A DNA stretch of 18,404 nt from Bacteriovoracaceae bacterium UBA7695 (GTDB lineage: Bacteria > Bdellovibrionota > Bacteriovoracia > Bacteriovoracales > Bacteriovoracaceae), in assembly GCA_002482685.1 (NCBI GenBank), contig DLGL01000005.1, positions 1,674 through 20,077 on the forward strand, given 5' to 3'. The translations under genes were made by a program, and so were the position numbers. Below are positions 1 to 6,928 of this stretch, one piece after another (the first letter of the stretch is position 1; the number at the start of each line of letters is the position of its first letter). The notes under the pieces are model-generated. The model had not been told where the DNA came from and did no database searches. It saw only the letters and a program-made list of their open reading frames with translations.

Positions 1-795
1 GTTTGATCCACTTCCCGTCGTAAAAGAAAGAATCATACCCGGCTCAATAAAATGGGGGTTTGTAATGTATGAGTTTAAAGACCAGATTTTTGGATAAAAA
101 TAACCTGAACCAAAAATTCTTTTACTGATTTTAAATAACCAGTCATCTCTGACCACAGTATATGTATCTACCTTGGCGGCCGTGGCTACTTCATTCCATT
201 CATTATCTGAGATTTGACCCTGAATACTGTTAGCAACCGATAATAGATCACGCTCTTCGCGTCCTACATCAAAGACAGCAGGCTCAGAGGCTTTTTTCTC
301 TTCAATTTTTGCCGCTTCCGGAGTTTTAACTGGCTCTTCTTTTTTGACAACCTCTTCGCTTGATTCAGGTCTTGCAGGAGTAAATTCCTGATCATCACCC
401 ATGTCAGTTTTTAGAGAGTCCAAATCATCAGAAGGAACTTCTACAGCAACATCTGTAGATGTATCTGCAGGCTTAATCACTTCAGGTTCAGGCTGAGGTT
501 CAATCTGTGGTTCTGAAGCGGGAGTTTCTGCAGTTTCAAGAGGCTCAAGTGTTTGTTCCGGATCAGGAGTGACTTCAGGAGCAGGCTCAGCAACAGGCTC
601 TTCAATGTTTACCGTTTCGGACGAAATAGAAGAATCACTTGGTTCAGTTGGCTGAACTTCATTCACTTCAGATGGCTTCTCTTCGAGAAGTGTCTGGAGG
701 TCCTGATCCGATAGCTCTTCATCCTGGGCCCATGCCACCGGAGTGGAATTGAGTACCAAGGCCAGAGCTATGAGAAATGTCGCTTCTCTTTTCAC
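1..795 (-). CDS. Secreted LysM-domain protein (C-terminus cut off by window edge)
   Basis: The reading frame is open from a GTG at 793-795 to the left edge of the window (265 codons, no stop), so the C-terminus is missing. It opens with a Sec signal peptide (MKREA, then a hydrophobic stretch ending AWA, cut before Gln24). Residues 25 to about 185 are a low-complexity, presumably unfolded linker rich in Glu, Pro, Ser and Thr. From about residue 210 there is a LysM-like module: a YTV-type first strand, then DDWLFKISKRIFG, an Asn in the second helix region and IEPGMIL before the last strand. LysM modules bind the GlcNAc backbone of peptidoglycan, so the likely role is an envelope protein tethered to the wall through a long flexible arm. 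It starts 16 bp after the TPR lipoprotein gene and is probably cotranscribed with it. The Shine-Dalgarno is weak: AAGG, overlapping the upstream stop codon. What follows the LysM module cannot be seen. Confidence 0.8.
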   Translation of the reverse strand, partial: MKREATFLIALALVLNSTPVAWAQDEELSDQDLQTLLEEKPSEVNEVQPTEPSDSSISSETVNIEEPVAEPAPEVTPDPEQTLEPLETAETPASEPQIEPQPEPEVIKPADTSTDVAVEVPSDDLDSLKTDMGDDQEFTPARPESSEEVVKKEEPVKTPEAAKIEEKKASEPAVFDVGREERDLLSVANSIQGQISDNEWNEVATAAKVDTYTVVRDDWLFKISKRIFGSGYFYPKIWSLNSYITNPHFIEPGMILSFTTGSGSN

Positions 796-811
796 CAGTT
801 AAACCTAAACC

Positions 812-1492
812 TTATTTCGTTTCAAAAACATCATTTAGCATTGAAGCGTATTGATCTTTTTTATTTTGAATCCCTAACTTATCACTACACACAGCTGCGT
901 ATCTCAAAGCATCCAGGATAACTCCTGAATAGGCATTCTTATTAATGATGTCTTCAAAAACCTGCAAGGCCAAGTCAAATTGTCCTTTAGCATACAGAAG
1001 TTCGCCAATTTGCTGTTTGGCGCGAACTCTGACAGCAGGAGTTCCCTGAGCTTCAAGTTGTTGGAAAATTTTTGTCGCCTCTCCAGGATTTGATTCCCGC
1101 ATAGAAACTCCTCGTCGATAGAGGGCGAGCTGGGCATTCACATCAGAAGGAACATCTTCAGTGGCAACAACGACCTGCTGATTGGCAGGAAATACATCTA
1201 CCGTCTCAGCATTAGCAGCAGCATTCGCAAAATTTTCTGTGGAAGATTTTTGTAACTCATCTACAAGAGATGACTGCTCTTTATTCGGCGACTCTTTCAA
1301 GGCTTCGTATTTTTTTGAAAGCTCTTCGTACTTAAGAAGAAGTTGATCGTACTGCGCGCGGGACACGGCACGTGAGCGATTTGTAGTCGCTTTTTTCTCA
1401 TCATCTTCGACAAGTGAGCGTTCTAAATCTCTATACCAAGAGCAAGAATTGAGGACAAATAAGGCCAGTATTGGGATCAGGGCAGATTTCAA
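812..1492 (-). CDS. TPR-containing lipoprotein (YbgF/CpoB-like layout)
   Basis: About 226 aa. I place the start at a TTG at 1490-1492, because GGAGG lies five bases before it and it gives a classical lipoprotein leader: MKSALIPIL, a hydrophobic core, then L-N-S-C with lipidated Cys17. An ATG four codons upstream (1504) would put two acidic residues at the front of the signal and has a poorer Shine-Dalgarno. After the lipobox comes a charged region, a short heptad-like coiled coil (about residues 47-66, YDQLLLKYEELSKKYEAL), an Ala/Asn-rich spacer and a C-terminal TPR-like helical region (about residues 122-225) with the AxxxFxxL spacing of YbgF/CpoB proteins. That family helps coordinate peptidoglycan synthesis with outer-membrane constriction. 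With a LysM gene immediately downstream, a wall-related role is likely. Orthology to CpoB itself is not established, and the N in the lipobox is unusual. Confidence 0.8.
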   Translation of the reverse strand: MKSALIPILALFVLNSCSWYRDLERSLVEDDEKKATTNRSRAVSRAQYDQLLLKYEELSKKYEALKESPNKEQSSLVDELQKSSTENFANAAANAETVDVFPANQQVVVATEDVPSDVNAQLALYRRGVSMRESNPGEATKIFQQLEAQGTPAVRVRAKQQIGELLYAKGQFDLALQVFEDIINKNAYSGVILDALRYAAVCSDKLGIQNKKDQYASMLNDVFETK

Positions 1493-1497
1493 ATAGT

Positions 1498-1502
1498 CCT
1501 CC
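1498..1502 (-). promoter_or_regulatory. Shine-Dalgarno that selects the TTG start of the TPR lipoprotein
   Basis: GGAGG on the minus strand, followed by five bases and TTG at 1490-1492. It lies inside the first codons of the longer ATG-initiated reading frame, which argues that the ATG at 1504 is not the main start. Confidence 0.55.
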
Positions 1503-1579
1503 ATGACTTAAACTCTTAAAATTTTTGACTTTCCCTAGCTTTTATTTTAATTCCTTATCTATATACGTCAAGGAAACTA

Positions 1580-1849
1580 ATGCAGCAGACCTATCAGTCG
1601 ACCAAACAGCTCTTCTATTGTATCCTTCGGATGCCGAAAGATGATGCATACTTTGTCTACTTTACCTTCGAGTCTAACGAGGGCATGTGCTTTTATTCAA
1701 CCGTAGATGAATCCCTAAAGGGGCAGTATAGGGACATCGAAGTTCGCTGCCCTATTGAATGGAAACCAGATCTTCTGGCCCTCATCGAGAAGCTTAAACA
1801 GGAAATCCGCCTTGATATTCTCGAAGAAAAAACTATTTCTGACTCTTAA
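1580..1849 (+). CDS. Small DUF4911-like protein
   Basis: 89 aa, with no signal peptide or membrane segment, so probably cytoplasmic. The pattern resembles the DUF4911 family: an N-terminal strand ending RMPKDDAYFVYFTFESNEG, a short STVD segment, then a strand and a C-terminal helix (LLALIEKLKQEI). Function is unknown in that family, and the assignment is from memory of the family pattern, so treat it as tentative. The ATG is preceded by AAGGAA six bases upstream. A TTGACT at 1525-1530 in the 75-bp divergent gap could be a -35 element, but no good -10 follows at the right distance. Its last 17 bp overlap the 3' end of the convergent peroxiredoxin gene. Confidence 0.75.
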   Translation: MQQTYQSTKQLFYCILRMPKDDAYFVYFTFESNEGMCFYSTVDESLKGQYRDIEVRCPIEWKPDLLALIEKLKQEIRLDILEEKTISDS

Positions 1850-2336
1850 AGAGCTTTAAAGCGTCTTCATGATGAGTCTTTGTGTTCACCTTATGCATAA
1901 CCTGGATGATTTTCCCTTTCTCATCAATTAAAAAGCTCTGACGAAGAATTCCCATGTACTCCCGGCCCATAAACTTCTTAAGTCCCCAGGAATGGTAAGA
2001 TTCTGCAACCGAATGATCTGCATCAGATAAGAGCATAAAATTGAGGTTCTGCTTATCTTCAAACTGCTTAAGCTTATTAACCGGGTCAGGGCTAATCCCC
2101 AAAACGACGATGTTTTCTTTGTTCAGTTTTGCCTCTGAGTCTCTTAGACCGCAGGCCTGAGTAGTGCAACCAGGCGTTTGGGCCTTGGGATAAAAATACA
2201 CCAGCACCCGCTGGCCCTTGAAGTCCTTGAGAGAGATTTTTTTTCCATTTTGGTTTTCAAGCTTGAAATCTGGAGCCTTATCCCCGGGGGCCAGGGTTGG
2301 GGCCTTAATGAGAGCAGCGGTTTCTTTTTTTGCCAT
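1833..2336 (-). CDS. bcp: Thioredoxin-dependent thiol peroxidase (Bcp/PrxQ peroxiredoxin)
   Basis: 167 aa, close to the usual length for the family. It reduces hydrogen peroxide and organic hydroperoxides in the cytoplasm using thioredoxin. The active-site block YFYPKAQTPGCTTQACGLRD carries the peroxidatic Cys57 and the resolving Cys62 in the CxxxxC spacing typical of atypical 2-Cys Bcp proteins. The AhpC/TSA thioredoxin fold runs over almost the full length (LAPGDKAPDF at the start; SFLIDEKGKI near the end). The start is the ATG at 2334-2336 (MAKKE), because AAAGGA sits six bases upstream; a longer frame starting at 2354 would begin inside the previous gene. It follows the glyoxalase II-like gene by 11 bp, so the two are almost certainly one operon, a plausible pairing of peroxide and aldehyde detoxification. 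Confidence 0.95.
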   Translation of the reverse strand: MAKKETAALIKAPTLAPGDKAPDFKLENQNGKKISLKDFKGQRVLVYFYPKAQTPGCTTQACGLRDSEAKLNKENIVVLGISPDPVNKLKQFEDKQNLNFMLLSDADHSVAESYHSWGLKKFMGREYMGILRQSFLIDEKGKIIQVMHKVNTKTHHEDALKLFKSQK

Positions 2337-2342
2337 GGTAAA

Positions 2343-2348
2343 TCCTTT
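2343..2348 (-). promoter_or_regulatory. Shine-Dalgarno that fixes the bcp start
   Basis: AAAGGA on the minus strand, six bases before the ATG at 2334-2336. It overlaps the stop codon of the upstream hydrolase gene (2348-2350), which suggests translational coupling. Confidence 0.7.
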
Positions 2349-3091
2349 TACCAAGTATCCCTTAAGCTTCTTAGCTTTATAAAGAGATTTTTTTGGTCGA
2401 GGTTTTTATGATCTCGCATGACACTCTCCCGAAGTTCATGAGAATCCAGTCGAAAAAAGGGATTTACCTTTTTCTCCTGGCCTATGGTCCACCCAATCCC
2501 ATCCTCGGTAGATACGTCTTTTAGCTTCTTAATGGCTTCATCAATATCTTTGTTTTCGGGCTCAAGGCTTTTGGCGAACTGAAGATTTTTCAACACATAA
2601 TCGTGGCCAGGATAAAGAAGCACATCATCCGAGAGCTTCTTCAAGCGATTGGTTGTTTCAAACAAGGCTTCCACACTTGCACCTGAGCCTTTGCAATTCC
2701 CCACGCCACTATTAAAAAGAGTATCCCCTGAGAAAAGTGCCAAAACCTCTTCTCCGCGTTGCCATGAGAAGGCCAGATGGTCAGGTGCGTGTCCTGGTGT
2801 TTCTAAAAATTTGATTAAATGGTGATCCGGAAGCTTTATATGATGATCTTCTTTGCACAATACTGAGCATTTGAATATGGATTGAAGCCCTGAGTTGCCA
2901 CGGATGTGGTCATGGTGGTGGTGAGTATTGAGAATTCCTGTGAGTGTCAGTGACTCTTTTTTGATATACTCAATTATCGGTTTTTCATCCCACGGATCAA
3001 TTACCCAGGAATTCCCGGTATCCTTATCCAGAATAAGGTAAGTGAAGTTTCTAAGATCGTTGTGGGCGTAAAAAATTTTAACCTGGATCAT
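2348..3091 (-). CDS. gloB: Metallo-beta-lactamase-fold hydrolase, glyoxalase II type
   Basis: 247 aa, the usual size of hydroxyacylglutathione hydrolase, which splits S-lactoylglutathione in methylglyoxal detoxification. The dinuclear metal site is complete: THHHHDH at 56-62 (His57, His59, Asp61, His62), His101 in PGHAPDH, the bridging Asp123 in SGDTLF, and His163 in PGHDY. The C-terminal part has the glyoxalase II signature G-x-E-K-K-V-N-P-F-F-R-L-D (about 204-216), which separates it from generic MBL hydrolases. Whether the thiol substrate is glutathione or another low-molecular-weight thiol cannot be told. Its ATG is only 2 bp from the ATG of the divergent M48 gene, so its promoter must lie inside that gene. 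The start is supported by the N-terminal strand expected for the fold, although the Shine-Dalgarno is weak (AGG). Confidence 0.88.
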   Translation of the reverse strand: MIQVKIFYAHNDLRNFTYLILDKDTGNSWVIDPWDEKPIIEYIKKESLTLTGILNTHHHHDHIRGNSGLQSIFKCSVLCKEDHHIKLPDHHLIKFLETPGHAPDHLAFSWQRGEEVLALFSGDTLFNSGVGNCKGSGASVEALFETTNRLKKLSDDVLLYPGHDYVLKNLQFAKSLEPENKDIDEAIKKLKDVSTEDGIGWTIGQEKKVNPFFRLDSHELRESVMRDHKNLDQKNLFIKLRSLRDTW

Positions 3092-3093
3092 AA

Positions 3094-4344
3094 ATGCCTA
3101 ACCTCTATTCCTACTACACTCAAGTGATCTTTCTGGTCTTTATTGTTACCAATCATCTGGTAGAAGTCTATCTCACACGCCGGCAACTAAAAATGTATCA
3201 GGAGCACGCTGAAGCTCCACCACAAGAATTTGTAGAGTTTTTGACTCCGGGCGATCATCAAAAAGCGATACAGTACTCTTCTGCCAAACTTCGCATGACC
3301 CAGTTTCATTTAATTTTTGATGCTTGTCTCATGCTCTACTGGTTTCCTATGCGAGGGGCCGACCAACTCTATGCAGGTATCGGGATGGAAGGGATGCATA
3401 AGGAAGTTTTCTTTCTTGTCTTTTTTAGCTTAATTCAATTTGCTCTGAATCTGCCCTGGTCTCTATACTCCACATTTATTCTTGAAGAAAAATTTGGTTT
3501 TAATAAATCCACTCCCAAACTTTTTGTCATGGATAGGATGAAAGGTTTAGTATTAGGAGGAGTAATCGGACTTCCACTTCTGTATGCAATATTTTTTCTA
3601 TTTAACTATCTGGGGAACTACTGGTGGCTTGCGAGCTTTCTTCTTCTCACGGCCATTCAATTTTCTCTGATCTGGCTATACCCTACTGTCATAGCGCCAC
3701 TCTTTAATAAATTTCATCCCCTTGAAGGTGAGGAGTTAAAGCAAGGAATTGAGACTCTGGTCAAGGAAGCAGGATTTAATGCACGGGAAGTTTTTGTGAT
3801 GGACGCTTCCCGCAGAAGCTCACATGGAAATGCCTATTTCACGGGTTTTGGAAAAAATAAAAGAGTCGTTTTTTTCGATACTCTCTTGAAGCAACTTAAG
3901 ACTCCTGAAATCCTGGCCATTCTTGCTCACGAATTGGGACATATGAAACTTAAGCACATTCCAAAATCCATGGTGGTTTCGCTCGTCCTATCTTTCATTG
4001 GCTTCTGGCTGATGGGTAGACTCTCCAATGAAGCCTGGTTTTATCATGGCCACTTTATGCGTGTCACGTCTCCGGGAATTTTGCTTTTCTTATTCATGCA
4101 GGCGCTGCCCATTTACAGCTTTTGGTTCTCACCCATTAGCTCATGGATCTCACGCAAAAAAGAATTTGAGGCTGATCAGTATGCAGCAGAACAAACAAAT
4201 CCGGAAAATCTCATTCAGGGATTACTAAAACTTTATCAACAAAATGCTAGTCCCATAGTGACAGATAAAATCTACTCAGGATTTTATCACTCTCACCCAC
4301 CGGCACTTGACCGGATAAAAAAACTCAGATCATTCAAACACTAG
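3094..4344 (+). CDS. M48-family membrane metalloprotease (Ste24/CAAX protease 1-like)
   Basis: 416 aa, multi-spanning inner-membrane zinc protease. The zinc motif HELGH is at 279-283 and the third ligand is Glu357 in the EFEAD motif. The N-terminal half matches the M48 N-terminal domain: a first membrane helix at about 8-30, followed by TRRQLKMYQ, further helices at about 107-135, 155-175 and 180-205, and the family block EEKFGFNKSTPK. PPALDRIKKL near the C-terminus is the usual M48 ending. Eukaryotic members process CAAX proteins; bacterial members are thought to handle membrane-protein quality control, and the substrate here is unknown. The start is supported because the first membrane helix begins immediately after it. 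GGA lies about six bases upstream, inside the start of the divergent gene. The 3' end overlaps the convergent hydrolase gene by 15 bp. Confidence 0.93.
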   Translation: MPNLYSYYTQVIFLVFIVTNHLVEVYLTRRQLKMYQEHAEAPPQEFVEFLTPGDHQKAIQYSSAKLRMTQFHLIFDACLMLYWFPMRGADQLYAGIGMEGMHKEVFFLVFFSLIQFALNLPWSLYSTFILEEKFGFNKSTPKLFVMDRMKGLVLGGVIGLPLLYAIFFLFNYLGNYWWLASFLLLTAIQFSLIWLYPTVIAPLFNKFHPLEGEELKQGIETLVKEAGFNAREVFVMDASRRSSHGNAYFTGFGKNKRVVFFDTLLKQLKTPEILAILAHELGHMKLKHIPKSMVVSLVLSFIGFWLMGRLSNEAWFYHGHFMRVTSPGILLFLFMQALPIYSFWFSPISSWISRKKEFEADQYAAEQTNPENLIQGLLKLYQQNASPIVTDKIYSGFYHSHPPALDRIKKLRSFKH

Positions 4345-5181
4345 GCCCGTTAGAGATTGACGTAAGAAATTCAGGTATGGCTTTCTATACTTATCAATCT
4401 CATTATGGAGTTCATGATAGCCACCCTCAAAAGTCTTAAGCTGGGCATTCTTCTCGATTTCAGTAAAATAATCTACCAAAAGTCCCGGATGAACCAGTAC
4501 ATCCCCCATCCCTATTGAAACGTACAATGGGCATTTGATTCTCAATGGACGCGAGAAAACTTCTCTCGAAGCTCTCATAATTTCGAGAAGGAGTTTTGAG
4601 TGGGGTTTTAGAATGGTGAATTCATCTTTTACATAATTCTCGTAAACACGGCTATCGTGAGAAAGCTTTTTAATATTGAGCATGCCTCCCAAGGGAGCAC
4701 TCGGAAGTTTGGTTAAGGCTTCCAGTAGAAATTTTGGAGAATTAGCAAATACCAGCCCCATGGGTCCCGGAGCACCAACGGCGGGAGAGCTAAGGAATAC
4801 TTTTTCGGGGTAAAGCTCACACCTCACATGGTTTTGCATGTAATCCGATATAATAAGGCCCCCCATAGAGTGCCCAAAGAGCATAAATGTTTTTAGGCTA
4901 AAGTCTTTCTCCAGATAGCGGATAACCATATCCAGGTCTTTAGAAAAGTGACTAAAGTCTTCAACCCATCCTCTCTTTCCACCGCTACGCCCGTGACCTC
5001 TCAGGTCATAGATAGCGATGTTGAAATTCTGAGAGAAAAATTTCAGGAAGAACTCATGGCGCCCCAGGTGCTCGCCAAGACCGTGAGTAATGATCAACCA
5101 TTTATTACTCCCCGTTTCACGAATCAGGCATTTGAGAGGTGTGCCATCAAAAGAAATGATGTCCCGGTATTCGTTATTCAT
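4330..5181 (-). CDS. Alpha/beta hydrolase, monoacylglycerol lipase / lysophospholipase type (Hydrolase_4)
   Basis: 283 aa with a complete catalytic triad: nucleophile Ser105 in GHSMG (103-107), Asp227 in GMGDVLVHP and His256 in GGYHELHNE. The oxyanion segment HGLGEH at 33-38 and YDLRGHGRSGG at 58-68 are the hallmarks of the PldB / monoacylglycerol lipase group (Hydrolase_4, serine aminopeptidase S33 fold). It has no signal peptide, so it probably acts in the cytoplasm on acylglycerols, lysophospholipids or similar esters; the true substrate is unknown. I start it at the ATG at 5179-5181 (MNNEY) because GGAAGGA sits five bases upstream; the frame is open for 58 more codons, but that extension has no family resemblance and overlaps the divergent gene. 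Confidence 0.9.
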   Translation of the reverse strand: MNNEYRDIISFDGTPLKCLIRETGSNKWLIITHGLGEHLGRHEFFLKFFSQNFNIAIYDLRGHGRSGGKRGWVEDFSHFSKDLDMVIRYLEKDFSLKTFMLFGHSMGGLIISDYMQNHVRCELYPEKVFLSSPAVGAPGPMGLVFANSPKFLLEALTKLPSAPLGGMLNIKKLSHDSRVYENYVKDEFTILKPHSKLLLEIMRASREVFSRPLRIKCPLYVSIGMGDVLVHPGLLVDYFTEIEKNAQLKTFEGGYHELHNEIDKYRKPYLNFLRQSLTGLVFE

Positions 5182-5186
5182 AATTT

Positions 5187-5191
5187 TCCTT
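5187..5191 (-). promoter_or_regulatory. Shine-Dalgarno that fixes the alpha/beta hydrolase start
   Basis: AAGGA on the minus strand (within GGAAGGAAAA), five bases before the ATG at 5179-5181. This strong site is the main reason for preferring the 283-residue product over the longer open frame. Confidence 0.65.
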
Positions 5192-5205
5192 CCGCTAATA
5201 ATTCC

Positions 5206-5607
5206 ATGAAGTATAATTGCTTTATGTATTGCCCAGTTTGTTTTCAAAATACCATGAAGATCCGCTCTAACGGAGTTATAAAGCTCGCCTTCAATGGGAA
5301 GTCCCGCAATACATCGCTGTTTACTTATAATCTCCAAAAAGAGACTCAAGAGCAACTCTTAGCTAAGCTTCGCGAAAAGGTTGTGGATTTTTTTAGCTTC
5401 TATTCAGAATTTAATAACAAAAGCCCGATTAAAACCTTTGAAGCATTTTCTTCTGACTTTCTTTGTGTCAACAACTGCAAAATGGACATGATCAATACAA
5501 AAGTCAGTGTGGTAGGTGTGGTCTACACTCCAAAAGAAGTGAAGACCATGTTGGAAGAAGAAGGCAAAAAATTCGGTATCAATATCGAAGTTAATTTCAA
5601 TGTCTAA
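5206..5607 (+). CDS. Small four-cysteine protein, possible zinc ribbon
   Basis: 133 aa from the ATG at 5206 (127 aa if translation starts at the ATG at 5224). I do not recognise the family. It has a CPVC knuckle at residues 9-12 and a CVNNC pair at 87-91, which together could form a split zinc site. Between them is a strand-rich stretch and an amphipathic helix (about 44-62, QKETQEQLLAKLREKVVDFF). The C-terminus is mixed, ending with a helix and NIEVNFNV. There is no signal peptide or membrane segment, so it is presumably cytoplasmic. Neither start has a good Shine-Dalgarno. The open frame extends upstream to 4948, but that part is the antisense of the hydrolase gene and is not counted. Its stop codon interlocks with that of the convergent lipoprotein gene. 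Confidence 0.7.
   Translation: MKYNCFMYCPVCFQNTMKIRSNGVIKLAFNGKSRNTSLFTYNLQKETQEQLLAKLREKVVDFFSFYSEFNNKSPIKTFEAFSSDFLCVNNCKMDMINTKVSVVGVVYTPKEVKTMLEEEGKKFGINIEVNFNV
5210..5217. promoter_or_regulatory. Overlapping bidirectional -10 element (AGTATAAT)
   Basis: On the plus strand TATAAT occupies 5212-5217; on the minus strand TATACT occupies 5210-5215. The minus reading would serve the alpha/beta hydrolase gene, with its start 28 bases on. The plus reading would start RNA near 5224, exactly at the internal ATG of the four-cysteine gene. No convincing -35 is present for either direction. A second, weaker plus-strand candidate is TTGAGA at 5132-5137 with AATGAT at 5155-5160, spaced by 17 bases. 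Confidence 0.35.
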
Positions 5608-6767
5608 AGTTTTGATCTCACTTTAATTTCAAACTCTAAAAATCCTTTTAACTGAATTGCACCCGGTGCTTTTTTTGGATCGATGTAAGTTTCAATTTTC
5701 ACAGCATTTCCTGTTTTAAGAAATGTAATCAGATTGATATCCTGGTTCGTTTTAAGATCGAGACAAGTATCAATCTCACAAGGATTTATAGCCTTTACCT
5801 TTAATTCTTCCATCTTTGCCGCATCATTACTGAGGGCCATTCTGAAAAGCTCATCTGTTAGATTATCCCCTGGATCTTTCTTTTTCACCTCTACGAGAAC
5901 CGAACTATTAAGCGTATGCGTACGTGCCAGGAAATCTCCAAATTTTTCTTTAAAATAGCGATGAGTTTTAGTCGGAGTGCTTGTTTCAATAATGTAGATG
6001 CGTCCAACATTCGATTGTAGGAAATTCGACGCTTTTGACTGGTTGTACTGAGTCAGTAAAACCCCGCCTCCCTCAACAAAATCATTTGCCACTCTCTCTT
6101 GATTATTTTCAGTGTCAAAAATATTGAAGTTAAAAGTCTTTTTAAAAAGGTTCACCTCATTTGTATCCAAAATTGTAGACTCAGGAATAATTGGATTCCA
6201 TGAACTGACTTCCGGCACTTCTGCATTAGGAAGATTGACCGATGTCATTTTGATCAGGAGTCTTCGCAAAAAATCAAAATTTCTCTCAATTTTATCAGAC
6301 TTATTAATCTCATCTTTTTTTTGGTCGCGCTCAGTGCGAAGTCTTTGTCGTCTTTCACGCCGGGATTCATGAGGATAGTAGGCATCATTTTTATTATCGG
6401 CTTCGAGGATAGCTTCTTTAAGTACGTTCGGGGCAAGATAGATAAACATTCGTTTTACGCGAATAGAAACGACTTCCTTGTTATCGAAATCGGGAAAAGG
6501 CTGATAAATAGTAAACTTGGTTTTTCCGACACCGACCGTGGTGGCCACGTTCATCAAAGAGCCAACCACACCTCGCATGAGAAGATTATCCGGCTGAGAT
6601 GAAGAAGCTGCGGCAACCTGGTTCTCGGTTAAAGGCACAACGATACTCTGGGTAACAAATTGGCCATCCCCAAGCCTCTGGGCTTCAGCACTGGCCTTGA
6701 TGGTGCTTTTATTCCCGCACCCGGCCAGGACAAGGAATGAAGACAATAATATCAACAACTTAAACAT
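5604..6767 (-). CDS. Lipoprotein of unknown family
   Basis: 387 aa. The leader MFKLLILLSSFLVLAGC ends in a textbook lipobox with lipidated Cys17; the next residue is Gly, so outer-membrane sorting is likely if Lol rules apply. Nothing after that matches a family I know. Visible parts are a Ser/Gln-rich N-terminal region, a strand-rich segment (about 80-115), a highly charged stretch with many Arg and Lys (about 132-165) that is probably helical, a central mixed region, and a C-terminal strand-rich tail with one Cys pair (NPCEIDTC). I start it at the ATG at 6765-6767, because AGAGGA sits six bases upstream; a TTG two codons earlier touches that Shine-Dalgarno directly. It is divergent from the beta-barrel gene across a 161-bp gap holding promoters for both, so shared control is plausible. 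Confidence 0.8.
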   Translation of the reverse strand: MFKLLILLSSFLVLAGCGNKSTIKASAEAQRLGDGQFVTQSIVVPLTENQVAAASSSQPDNLLMRGVVGSLMNVATTVGVGKTKFTIYQPFPDFDNKEVVSIRVKRMFIYLAPNVLKEAILEADNKNDAYYPHESRRERRQRLRTERDQKKDEINKSDKIERNFDFLRRLLIKMTSVNLPNAEVPEVSSWNPIIPESTILDTNEVNLFKKTFNFNIFDTENNQERVANDFVEGGGVLLTQYNQSKASNFLQSNVGRIYIIETSTPTKTHRYFKEKFGDFLARTHTLNSSVLVEVKKKDPGDNLTDELFRMALSNDAAKMEELKVKAINPCEIDTCLDLKTNQDINLITFLKTGNAVKIETYIDPKKAPGAIQLKGFLEFEIKVRSKL

Positions 6768-6773
6768 AGACAA

Positions 6774-6779
6774 TCCTCT
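6774..6779 (-). promoter_or_regulatory. Shine-Dalgarno that fixes the unknown-lipoprotein start
   Basis: AGAGGA on the minus strand, six bases before the ATG at 6765-6767. It directly abuts the alternative TTG at 6771-6773, which therefore is unlikely to be used. Confidence 0.6.
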
Positions 6780-6798
6780 AATATCTCAAGATTAACGC

Positions 6799-6828
6799 AG
6801 TATAACAAAGCGTACAAAGATTTGTGAC
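6799..6828 (-). promoter_or_regulatory. Putative promoter of the unknown lipoprotein gene
   Basis: A -10 element TATACT (minus strand, 6799-6804) lies 31 bases before the ATG at 6767. A weak -35 (GTCACA, 6823-6828) is 18 bases upstream of it and coincides with one of the two TGTGACT repeats, so a DNA-binding protein there could replace or block the -35 contact. Confidence 0.4.
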
Positions 6829-6840
6829 TCCCCTGTGACT
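6823..6840. promoter_or_regulatory. Tandem TGTGACT heptamers, possible OmpR/PhoB-type operator
   Basis: TGTGACT occurs at 6823-6829 and again at 6834-6840, identical copies separated by CCCC, for an 11-bp period (one helical turn). That is the geometry of direct-repeat sites bound by OmpR/PhoB-family regulators. The site lies between the two divergent promoters, overlapping the -35 of the lipoprotein side and about 24 bp above the -35 of the barrel side. Confidence 0.35.
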
Positions 6841-6863
6841 TTTACATAGCACCCTGTAGACAC

Positions 6864-6890
6864 TTCAAAGCTGCTCCGCGTCAGTATAAT
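6864..6890 (+). promoter_or_regulatory. Putative promoter of the outer-membrane barrel gene
   Basis: A perfect -10 TATAAT at 6885-6890 lies 38 bases before the ATG. The best -35 match is TTCAAA at 6864-6869, four of six consensus bases with a short 15-base spacer. The weak -35 is consistent with a promoter that needs an activator. Confidence 0.5.
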
Positions 6891-6928
6891 ATCTTCACAT
6901 CCATTTGAGAATTTAAGGGCACAAATCA

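Noticed and set aside
4948..5205. Upstream extension of the four-cysteine reading frame (86 more codons)
   Set aside because: It is antisense to the conserved core of the alpha/beta hydrolase gene and has no family resemblance; the plausible starts are at 5206 or 5224.
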